Notes under the pieces: model-generated
Seen by the model: the letters and a program-made list of their open reading frames with translations, nothing else
Databases searched by the model: none
What the model was told of the DNA's origin: nothing
Assembly: GCA_023399215.1 (NCBI GenBank)
Contig: JAEWQJ010000035.1
Coordinates: 1 to 24,253 of the forward strand
Source: Methanobacteriota archaeon
GTDB taxonomy: Archaea; Halobacteriota; Methanosarcinia; Methanosarcinales; Methanosarcinaceae
DNA: 24,253 nt
Direction: 5' to 3'
Position numbers and translations under genes: made by a program
Part shown: positions 7,384 through 14,317 of the stretch, piece by piece
Position numbering within the stretch: position 1 is the first letter of the stretch
Layout: each line of letters opens with the position of its first letter

Positions 7384-9162
7384 ATGGGCAGAAAATTAGC
7401 GAACCTAGTTATTACTTTTTTAATCTTAGTTTTACTTTCGGAAACCGTATTTGCCCATGATTACCATGTACTTTCTTCTGATTTTCATGAAATTAATGGA
7501 ACAAATAGTTGTTCAGAAAAAATTGTATACAATATTTCGTACTCTGGCTGGAATGATAGTCCGGACAAGACAATTTCCCTGCTCTCAAAATTAAGTGAAG
7601 AACCTCTATCAGTTCCGCTTGACATTTCCCAAACAAGAATCGAAAACTCAACCCGGATCATATCTTCTTTTGGGGAAAGAAAAATAGGAAGCAAAAACGC
7701 TGCCGAAGCTTCTCTATTCATAAAAAATGAGATGGAAAACGCAGGTCTGCACGTCTCTCTTGATAATTTTTCCGTGAGGGTGCGCACAAGGAATTTCAAT
7801 TACTGGAATGTGAATGGCACAAACGTTGTGGGAGTTAAAGAAGGAAATGTCCTTAAAGATGAGATTATTCTCGTAACTGCACATTATGATTCAAAAATAC
7901 TTGTACCTCCTAAATCCGGTCTACGAGGTTTTTTTGATTCCAGGATCAAAAGGCCCTATCTCTGGCCGGTCTGGTCCGATACTTACGTTTGCGAATCGGC
8001 CAACGGAACAGGAGTAGATGATAATGCAGGTGGAGTTGCCTGCATGCTTGAACTTGCAAAAACATTGCAAAATGAGTCATTTAACAGGACAATATATTTC
8101 ATTGCTTTTTCCGGAGAAGAGTCTAATCTTCTTGGCAGCCAGGCATGGGTTGAAGCCCATCCTGAGCTGAAAGACAATATTGTTGCAGTTATTAATCTCG
8201 ACTGCGTAGGAAACGAACCTCTTTGCGTATGCTATCTTCCCCAGTATGCCTGGCTTAAAGATATTTTTGAAAATGAAGCAAGAAATTCGGGGGTTAGAAT
8301 TCAATCTGCACTTATAGAAAGAGGAGATCATGAAATCTTTTGGGAAAACCATATTCCTGCAGTAGTTCTTTGCCACCACAATTACAAAAGTCATGATAAT
8401 TTCCACGAATTGAGTGATACAGTTGATAATGTCGATTTTTCGGTTATCAGGAATGCAAGTACTCTGGCTGCTAGAAGTGTTATTTATCTGGCAGATCCAG
8501 ATGAGAATCAGGCTCCTCTTGTTAGTGTTTCCAATCCGGAGATTTCAGAAGCCTCATTTGAACTCATCTATAACGTCTCCGACCCCGAGAGTACTGTGGA
8601 AGTCTTTTTCGATAACCAGAGCCTGGGATATCTCCAATCAGGCAGGACTTTTTCGCTTCCGGAAGGAGGGCATACCATCAAGGTTCTGGCAACCGACCGT
8701 TATGGGAACAGAGATGCCGAGAGCATAAATGTTGTAAATGAGGAAAAACAAAGCAGAAGTTCTGAACCTCATCATCAGGAAATAGAGAGCTCTGAGAATG
8801 AGGTAACATATGTAATTGGTTACCCAGAAAATTCCGTGGACTCAAACAGAACTCTTTATTATTATCTGGATGATTTCGGGCCTCTGGATCCCGAGAATCC
8901 TTTTGTTCTCACCCCTGGTAGTCATAATTTAAAAATATGGTTTGAAAATGAAAACGGAACTCTGTTCATGGAGAATAAAACTTCTGATTTTAGAAAATAT
9001 TCCGTGGAACGAGTCCAGGTAGATAACCCATTCACGGATCGTAGAAATCCTCTTGTCTTTGTCTCAGGTGTAGTTGCAATTTTGGCTGCTTTTGCATTTT
9101 ATGGGAAGTGGATAAAAAAGAGATTTTCGGGTCCAAAGGTCTCTGAAGCTGAAAAGAAATAG
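7384..9162 (+). CDS. Exported M28-family zinc metallopeptidase, membrane anchored
   Basis: A 592-residue protein with signal peptide (1-24, ending VFA) and an M28 aminopeptidase domain at about 90-370. The co-catalytic metal ligands are visible: H167 and D169 in TAHYDSK, D212 in GVDDNAGG, E245/E246 in SGEESN, D273 in INLDCVG and H341 in NFHELSDTVD. Residues about 380-460 form an Ig-like domain (ending EGGHTIKVLATDRYGN), a second such domain follows, and one membrane segment (about 560-578) with a basic tail anchors it outside the cell. GGTGAG precedes the ATG. It probably degrades external peptides or trims surface proteins. Whether it processes the secreted precursors nearby is speculation. 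Confidence 0.9.
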   Translation: MGRKLANLVITFLILVLLSETVFAHDYHVLSSDFHEINGTNSCSEKIVYNISYSGWNDSPDKTISLLSKLSEEPLSVPLDISQTRIENSTRIISSFGERKIGSKNAAEASLFIKNEMENAGLHVSLDNFSVRVRTRNFNYWNVNGTNVVGVKEGNVLKDEIILVTAHYDSKILVPPKSGLRGFFDSRIKRPYLWPVWSDTYVCESANGTGVDDNAGGVACMLELAKTLQNESFNRTIYFIAFSGEESNLLGSQAWVEAHPELKDNIVAVINLDCVGNEPLCVCYLPQYAWLKDIFENEARNSGVRIQSALIERGDHEIFWENHIPAVVLCHHNYKSHDNFHELSDTVDNVDFSVIRNASTLAARSVIYLADPDENQAPLVSVSNPEISEASFELIYNVSDPESTVEVFFDNQSLGYLQSGRTFSLPEGGHTIKVLATDRYGNRDAESINVVNEEKQSRSSEPHHQEIESSENEVTYVIGYPENSVDSNRTLYYYLDDFGPLDPENPFVLTPGSHNLKIWFENENGTLFMENKTSDFRKYSVERVQVDNPFTDRRNPLVFVSGVVAILAAFAFYGKWIKKRFSGPKVSEAEKK

Positions 9163-9241
9163 AGGATATAATATATCGAATAAGACACAAAAATTCGTAT
9201 TCATCTAATTTTTAAATTCGTACTTTATTACCTGACTTTGA

Positions 9242-9293
9242 CAGAAGCATATAGTATATAATGTATAAATGGGCTTCAGGCTTCTGTTTTTTT
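9242..9293 (+). terminator. Possible terminator after the peptidase gene
   Basis: CAGAAGC (9242-9248) can pair with GCTTCTG (9280-9286), directly followed by seven T. The loop is long (31 bases) and AT-rich. The rest of the 260-base spacer before the repeat shows no gene. Confidence 0.4.
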
Positions 9294-9744
9294 CATACAA
9301 TTTAAATTTATCTCATGTGTTTATTGATATTAGACATCTTTCATTTTTTTCACAGGCATGTCTCAACGCAATGTATTTTTTGAAGAAAAATATTGTATTA
9401 GTTAGCAGAACCTGTCAAATTAAGGTTCAAAAATATTGATTATCAAAAAGTTCCTGAAAAAGTCAGCTTCAATCTCTCTACATCCTTTTTTAATTAAGCA
9501 GATCTTTTTTCTCCGATCTACTTATTCTTAAACCCTGAATCTATACAGTCCCAAGAATAAAAACTGACTTCGCCCATTTTGTGGTAAAAAGACATCAATG
9601 ACAAAGTTTTAAAACTAGATGATCTCTTAAAGTCCGATTTTGCCGTAGAAAAATACAATCTCTCAAAGAACATATTGGCCATTCTTTTTTAGCAAAAAGC
9701 CTGATCATTAGCTGTAGATTTTAAATAATTGGCATTGACCTGAT

Positions 9745-9857
9745 CTATATATAACTTCCGACCAATTTCTCTAACTGTTTTTTGTAGCTCATTTTAGATC
9801 TGTAAAGATTCCCTGATCTCTGATAGTTAGAGAAATTGGCCGGAAAACTTATAAATG
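9745..9857. promoter_or_regulatory. Divergent promoter pair with inverted repeat (copy B)
   Basis: The right arm 9825-9845 (AGTTAG...GGCCGGAA) and TATA ACTTATAAATG drive the gene at 10017. The left arm 9756-9776 is degraded (TTCCGACC instead of TTCCGGCC) but keeps the minus-strand TATATATAG. The right side is therefore better conserved than the left. Confidence 0.6.
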
Positions 9858-9984
9858 ATTCTCAAAAACTGGATAAGTGGGAATGTTTTGCAGGATTCAG
9901 TAAAGTTTGAGACCGATCCTGAACTCTGCATACCCGAAGGCATGAAGTATATAACTTTATAACTATTTTAAAGTTTGTTTCTTG

Positions 9985-10007
9985 CCTCTTGAATAAAAGT
10001 AAAGAGG
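9985..10007 (+). promoter_or_regulatory. Hairpin covering the Shine-Dalgarno (copy B)
   Basis: CCTCTT (9985-9990) pairs with AAGAGG (10002-10007) and would hide the GAGGTGG ribosome site of the halocin-like gene. Confidence 0.5.
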
Positions 10008-10016
10008 TGGAATAGA

Positions 10017-10772
10017 TTGAAATTAAACAGCAAAATTAGACGAATCAGCGGGCTTTTCATGATGATGCTCATTGTGGGTATGACGCTGGTTACACCTGCA
10101 TTGGCATGCCCTCCTAATGTGCAGACTGAGCAAGACAGTTCTAACACATTAACAGATTGTCCAGCTTGTTCATTAAGTTCTGAATATGCTAATTATTCAG
10201 ATGCTGAAGTGGAAACCATAGAACTATCTAAAAAAGAACAGAAAAAAGCCACGGCAGAAGCATTATCAGATGAAAGTGTCTCAAAGTTGAGAGAGAAATT
10301 GATCAAATTAGGTTATGTTTCCTCTATTGAAGAAATCTATACAATGAGGGCAACTACATCAACAGAAAATGAAACAGTAACAACTACAATTGTAACGATG
10401 CCATTTAATGGCACAAATGAGAATAATTCTGCTGTCATCGTATTTGCTTCCAATGAACTTGGAAATGCTGCCATGGCAGGTGTGGCAAATAACGGCGAGT
10501 TAACAATATTGCAATACGATTCTATCACAGATCAAGTGCAAGTAAGGGGATTAGCTTGTGATTTCTGTACGTGGGCTGTCGGCAAAATATGTAATTACCT
10601 TGCGGATGGATCATGTGGTTATGCATGTGCTCAAATAGCTTTAAAGATTCCAAATCCAGCTTGGGCAGTTTTCACAGGGGTCACTTGCTATCTACTATGT
10701 GACTTCATTGTAACGTATGAAGCATGTAATTGGGCAACTAGCAACGTTTGTCAGGAGGCGGGGTTATGTTAA
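10017..10772 (+). CDS. Halocin C8-like antimicrobial peptide precursor
   Basis: A 251-residue secreted precursor starting at TTG 10017, with GAGGTGG just upstream. Residues 1-30 are a signal peptide (basic start, hydrophobic core, TPALA before CPP). The middle (about 60-175) has an acidic/lysine-rich helix ELSKKEQKKATAEALSD followed by a beta-rich part. The last 74 residues (178-251) hold ten cysteines at 181, 184, 192, 200, 204, 224, 228, 237, 245 and 251: C-x2-C-x7-C-x7-C-x3-C-x19-C-x3-C-x8-C-x7-C-x5-C, ending EAGLC. As I recall it, mature halocin C8 also has ten Cys, begins its pattern C-x2-C-x7-C, has the x3 and x7 spacings in the other order, and ends NRAGLC. In that haloarchaeal system the precursor also yields an N-terminal immunity protein, so the middle region here may serve the same role. 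It overlaps the next gene by seven bases. Confidence 0.85.
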   Translation: MKLNSKIRRISGLFMMMLIVGMTLVTPALACPPNVQTEQDSSNTLTDCPACSLSSEYANYSDAEVETIELSKKEQKKATAEALSDESVSKLREKLIKLGYVSSIEEIYTMRATTSTENETVTTTIVTMPFNGTNENNSAVIVFASNELGNAAMAGVANNGELTILQYDSITDQVQVRGLACDFCTWAVGKICNYLADGSCGYACAQIALKIPNPAWAVFTGVTCYLLCDFIVTYEACNWATSNVCQEAGLC

Positions 10773-11056
10773 ATCCCATCTTTATTTTTTTAATTTTCTT
10801 TCTAGTTTCATTAATTACTCGTTTCACGATAATGTCTTATTATCCACAGTATACTTATTTTGCGCATGTACTCTCTTCATTTTTGGTTGCTATAGGTACA
10901 GGATTTTCAATTCCCTTCATAATTATGAAACACCTTTCATTTCCTCCCACATACAGTTCGGAGATGAAGAAATGGATCAAAATTGGGTTTATTATTCTGA
11001 TTTTCATTTCAACATTTTTGGAATCTTATTATGGATATATGCCTCAAATCCAATAA
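10766..11056 (+). CDS. Small membrane protein coupled to the halocin-like gene
   Basis: A 96-residue protein with three hydrophobic segments (FIFLIFFLVSLITRF, HVLSSFLVAIGTGF, IGFIILIFISTFLES). ATG 10766 is chosen because a strong GGAGG lies 8-12 bases upstream inside the end of the precursor gene; the earlier TTG at 10748 precedes that site. The overlap with the precursor stop implies coupled translation. Position, size and membrane nature fit an immunity or secretion-accessory protein, but no family was recognised. The equivalent place in the second cassette (13941) is taken by another small membrane protein of different sequence. Confidence 0.8.
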   Translation: MLNPIFIFLIFFLVSLITRFTIMSYYPQYTYFAHVLSSFLVAIGTGFSIPFIIMKHLSFPPTYSSEMKKWIKIGFIILIFISTFLESYYGYMPQIQ

Positions 11057-11123
11057 TAAAGATATAATCGATGAAATATTTATCAAAATTTACTCAAAAA
11101 GTTAGAGTGAGAGGGTTCTAGAA

Positions 11124-12125
11124 ATGTTAAAAGAACTCACAATTATGATTTTTCTTTTCAATATAATGGCAAGTGGATGCTTGGAAGATACAAACGATAA
11201 ACCAACCGTTGAAGAAATAATGTATTATACACAGGATAAATATGAGTCTATTGATGTATTCAAGGCGACAATGATTTCTACAACGAATTTTCAAGGAGAA
11301 GAAGTAGCTCAAGAAATGGATTTTTTGTTTGAGAAGCCAAACAAATATAAATGCGTTAATAAAGTCGAAAATTTCACAACAATCTCTAACGGTGAAGTTG
11401 TCTGGATGTACAATTCGGACAAGGGTGAAGTAACAGTAGAAGATTTAGAAGATCCTAAAAGAATACTAGGTTTCGATTATGGCATGATTTTTAAAGACTT
11501 AACCATAACCAATGATATGAGCTTGATTGGAAATGAAAAATTATCTGGTAAGTCTTGCTATGTAATTGAAGCCATACCAAAAAATAAGACTGCCATAATA
11601 TCCCAGGATATATGGATAGATAAGGAAAGTTGGATTCCAGTTAGAATTGACAGAGATTTTGGAGATTATAAATCGAGGGTAGAATACATAAATATATCTG
11701 TAAACACCAATGTCAGTGATAACGAGTTTGAGTTTACTCTACCAGTAGATGCGAAAATTGTAGAGCCAAATGTATCGCTCCCAAACCAAATTGGCATAGA
11801 AGAAGCTCAGGAAAGTGTAAATTTTACGATATTGAAACCTTCTTATTCTGCGGGTTATCAATTCAACGGTGCTACAGTTAGTAAATATGCAGATAGCGTC
11901 TCTCTATCTTATACTAAAGGGAGAAATCTTTTAACTATTGTTCAAATTCGATCCAAGTATCCTGTATCAAATGCCGAAAATGTTACAATTGGAGAATTAA
12001 AAGGAGAAATTACAGAGACTTTTGGCAATAAAATGTTAAAGTATAACGATGGCGATATTTACGTCATAATTGCAGGCACAGTAAGTGAAGAAGAACTTGT
12101 AAAAATAGCCAATTCCATGACGTGA
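11124..12125 (+). CDS. LolA-like exported lipoprotein
   Basis: A 333-residue protein whose N-terminus has a lipobox (FNIMASGC, Cys 19), so it is probably lipid-anchored outside the membrane. The middle follows the archaeal outer-membrane-lipoprotein-sorting (LolA/LolB-like) pattern: VWMYNSDKGEVTVEDLED, KSCYVIEAIPKNK, DIWIDKESWIPVRIDRDFGDY and EFEFTLPVDAKIVEP. A C-terminal domain of DUF4367 type follows (about 230-333). It is paralogous to the lipoprotein at 14318. It sits 67 bases after the membrane protein and may belong to the same transcript. Likely role: binding a lipid or peptide at the surface; the ligand is unknown. Confidence 0.82.
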   Translation: MLKELTIMIFLFNIMASGCLEDTNDKPTVEEIMYYTQDKYESIDVFKATMISTTNFQGEEVAQEMDFLFEKPNKYKCVNKVENFTTISNGEVVWMYNSDKGEVTVEDLEDPKRILGFDYGMIFKDLTITNDMSLIGNEKLSGKSCYVIEAIPKNKTAIISQDIWIDKESWIPVRIDRDFGDYKSRVEYINISVNTNVSDNEFEFTLPVDAKIVEPNVSLPNQIGIEEAQESVNFTILKPSYSAGYQFNGATVSKYADSVSLSYTKGRNLLTIVQIRSKYPVSNAENVTIGELKGEITETFGNKMLKYNDGDIYVIIAGTVSEEELVKIANSMT

Positions 12126-12236
12126 CCACTCATGGCAGTTATTTCTACCATTTGATTGGAATATAAAAATATCAATGTATTAAAGTTGTATTTTTTAGTT
12201 CGAAGCGAAAAAAATATACGCTTGTTAGGAATCTTT

Positions 12237-13244
12237 ATGAAAAGCTGTTCTCATACAATAACTGTACTAACCGTTATTTATTTGTCCCTTATTTTTACTC
12301 CGATAGCTTATGCAAATCCGATCACAATTCAGTATTTTCATCAAAAAGGTTGCCATGATTGCGAAATAACCGATCCTATTGTCGATCGAATCGAAACTCA
12401 ATATAATAATAGCATCATAATAACACGAATTGAAACCAGTACTGCTGATGGTTTTAATCAGTGGAATAAGTATGGTTTTCTTGAAGTCCCGGCTATTGTG
12501 ATAAACAATAAAACAAAAATTCCTAAAGAAGAAATTACTAAAGAGAAGCTAAAAACATCAATTAATGAATACCTTTTGGAAGAGGAAAAGAATACTAAAA
12601 ATTCCACAGAAAATATACTGGAAAAAGAACAGTATAATGAGTATATAAATACCGACCTAAATTTGCCATTTGCTTATTCACTCGGATTCTTTGCAGGTTT
12701 TTCTCCCTGCCTGATGGCTATACTGGGTTTTCTTTTAAGTTTCACAGCAGGAACAAGCAGTAGCACAAAAAACGGTATGGTACGTGCAGTAATATTTGGA
12801 TTGGGACTGGTGAGTTCCTACATAGTTTTAGGTCTGTGTTTACTCTCTTTTCGAAAATCGATTCCCAGTTTGGAAGGTTTCTCTTATATTACAGGCTTAA
12901 TTATAATTCTCATTGGATTAAACCTTATGGGAATCTTAAAATCACCTGTCGCTCTGGATAACTATTTTCAGAACTCTGCTCGGAGATATGCGGGTACTCT
13001 GGGTGGAATTTTTTTCCTTGGGATATTATTTTCGTTTGTAAAAGTTCCTTGTACTGCTCCGATGCTCCTTGTGTTACTCAATAAAACTATCACAAGTGGA
13101 ACAGCAAATAATCTGATTCTGTTACTTGCTTTCAGTGCTGGAGTATTGACACCTTTTATCGGAATTAGCTTGATAGGGGGTTATGCTCTATCTAAACAAA
13201 TCCGTTCATATAAAATAACCTTGAACCGGCTTCAAAAATATTGA
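12237..13244 (+). CDS. Exported thioredoxin-like/CcdA fusion, C-terminally truncated
   Basis: Residues 1-26 are a signal peptide (TPIAYA before NPI). A thioredoxin-like domain (27-115) has the redox motif C39-H-D-C42 and the cis-Pro element EVPAIVIN. Then comes a DsbD/CcdA membrane domain with the paired cysteines C158 (GFSPCLMA) and C272 (KVPCTAPM). ATG 12237, preceded by AGGA, gives 335 residues; longer starts would hide the signal peptide. CcdA normally has six membrane segments. Here five are seen and the protein ends NRLQKY at the exact point where long repeat C begins, so the sixth appears lost. The domain pair moves electrons between cytoplasm and exterior thiols, which fits handling of the ten-Cys peptide encoded upstream (inference). 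Confidence 0.85.
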   Translation: MKSCSHTITVLTVIYLSLIFTPIAYANPITIQYFHQKGCHDCEITDPIVDRIETQYNNSIIITRIETSTADGFNQWNKYGFLEVPAIVINNKTKIPKEEITKEKLKTSINEYLLEEEKNTKNSTENILEKEQYNEYINTDLNLPFAYSLGFFAGFSPCLMAILGFLLSFTAGTSSSTKNGMVRAVIFGLGLVSSYIVLGLCLLSFRKSIPSLEGFSYITGLIIILIGLNLMGILKSPVALDNYFQNSARRYAGTLGGIFFLGILFSFVKVPCTAPMLLVLLNKTITSGTANNLILLLAFSAGVLTPFIGISLIGGYALSKQIRSYKITLNRLQKY

Positions 13245-13546
13245 TTATCAAAAAGTTTCTGAAAAAGTCTGCTTCAATCTCTCTACATCCTTTTTTAATT
13301 AAGCAGATCTTATTTCCCCAGTCTACTTATTCTTAAACCCTGAATCTATATGATCCAAGAATAAAAGCTGACTTCGCCCATCTTGTGGTAAAAAGATATT
13401 AATGACAAAGTTAAAACCAGACGATCTCGTAAAGTCAGATCTTGCCGTAGAAAAATATAGTCTCTCAAAGAACATATCAGCTATTCTTTTTTAGCAAAAA
13501 GCCTGATCACTAGCTGTAGATTTTTAATAATTGGCATTGATCTTAT

Positions 13547-13659
13547 CTATATATAACTTCCGATCAATTTCTCTAACTGTTTTTTTGTATCTCATTTTAG
13601 ATCTGTAAAGGTTCTCTGATCTCTAATAGTTAGAGAGATTGGCCGGAAAACTTATAAAC
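13547..13659. promoter_or_regulatory. Divergent promoter pair with inverted repeat (copy C)
   Basis: Left arm 13558-13578 (TTCCGATC..., degraded) with minus-strand TATATATAG; right arm 13628-13648 (AGTTAG...GGCCGGAA) with ACTTATAAACG. It still points at the deleted precursor gene and its intact partner at 13941. Confidence 0.6.
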
Positions 13660-13786
13660 GATTCTCAAAAACTGAATAAGTGGGAATGTTTGCAGAGTTC
13701 AGTGAAGTTTGAGAACGATCCTGAATCCTGCATACCCGAAGGCATGAAGTATATAACTTTATAACTATTTTAAAGTTTGCTTCTTG

Positions 13787-13809
13787 CCTCTTGAATAAAA
13801 GTAAAGAGG
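13787..13809 (+). promoter_or_regulatory. Hairpin covering the Shine-Dalgarno (copy C)
   Basis: CCTCTT (13787-13792) pairs with AAGAGG (13804-13809), overlapping the GAGGTGG ahead of the TTG at 13819. Confidence 0.5.
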
Positions 13810-13818
13810 TGGAATAGA

Positions 13819-13925
13819 TTGAAATTAAACAGCAAAATTAGACGAATCAGCGGGCTTTCTATGACTGGAATGGTTGTTCCCCCGGTGCAGTCCGTTTATG
13901 CAAAGATGCTGGTTACTGTTCATAA
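13819..13925 (+). pseudogene. Internally deleted halocin C8-like precursor gene
   Basis: The first 13 codons from TTG 13819 are the same as those of the precursor gene at 10017 (KLNSKIRRISGL). The sequence then jumps at about 13858 to a different frame reading YDWNGCSPGAVRLC and KDAGYCS before TAA 13923-13925. That tail has C-x7-C-x5-C, the exact spacing of the last three cysteines of the intact precursor, and its end KDAGYC corresponds to QEAGLC. So a second, divergent precursor has lost about 200 codons in a frame-changing deletion. Translated from TTG in its own frame the product is a 41-residue peptide ending at TGA 13942-13944, with no Cys motif. The partner gene at 13941 follows directly. 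Confidence 0.78.
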
Positions 13926-13940
13926 TAAGGAGAGTCTTTT

Positions 13941-14090
13941 ATGAAAAAAAGACTTTTATTTTTTTTAGTACCTTTGATCATTAGCACACTGCTAGGATAC
14001 TTATTTCGCAATTTAACGATGGGAATTACCAACGGAATTATTACAGGTATAATATTTGCAATATTTGCTAATTATTTCATCAAAGAATAG
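13941..14090 (+). CDS. Small membrane protein, partner of the deleted precursor
   Basis: A 49-residue protein with a basic N-terminus (MKKR), two hydrophobic stretches (LLFFLVPLIISTLLGYLF and GIITGIIFAIFANYF) and a short charged tail. AAGGAG at 13927-13932 is well placed for ATG 13941, and the ATG overlaps the TGA of the out-of-frame product (ATGA). Position directly after a halocin-like precursor matches the membrane protein at 10766. Being intact next to a destroyed precursor, it could be a kept immunity function. No family recognised. Confidence 0.65.
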   Translation: MKKRLLFFLVPLIISTLLGYLFRNLTMGITNGIITGIIFAIFANYFIKE

Positions 14091-14317
14091 TTCCTGTAAA
14101 ATCAGTCTTCGGCCGGTACTATCATGATACTTTCATAATTTACGAGATTATTAAAAATATACTTGAAAAAAATCAGTGGATTTGTGCTTATATTACTTGG
14201 TTTATGGATAATGTTTTAAGCTTAATTTTGAAAACTTCACAAATAATTACAAATGTCTTCAAGATTATTAATTTTACAATTTTTAAAAGAAAAATTAACT
14301 GTTGGAAGATGAGTAAT

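Larger units (their letters stand above)
9424..10056 (+). repeat. Long direct repeat, copy B (regulatory module)
   Basis: Same architecture as copy A. Copies B and C are the closest pair and their identity runs on through the first 13 codons of the gene at 10017. The left part carries a 54-codon minus-strand frame (9518-9682, MANMFFERLYFS...) that is interrupted in copy A and has lost its first ATG and changed frame in copy C, so it is probably a relic. It has no ribosome site. Confidence 0.88.
13226..13858 (+). repeat. Long direct repeat, copy C (regulatory module)
   Basis: Its left boundary (CGGCTTCAAAAATATTGATTATC, shared with copy B) lies inside the last codons of the thioredoxin-CcdA gene, supplying its stop. 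Its right end matches copy B through the start of the precursor gene (13 codons) and then breaks at CGGGCTTT. It contains the divergent inverted-repeat promoter and the Shine-Dalgarno hairpin described separately. Confidence 0.88.

Noticed and set aside
8414..8728. Second frame inside the M28 peptidase gene
   Set aside because: Overlaps the conserved peptidase reading frame completely and lacks any protein family signal.
10717..11067. 116-codon frame overlapping the membrane protein at 10766
   Set aside because: Different frame with no ribosome site, starting within the precursor gene; the 10766 frame has a strong site and clear membrane segments.
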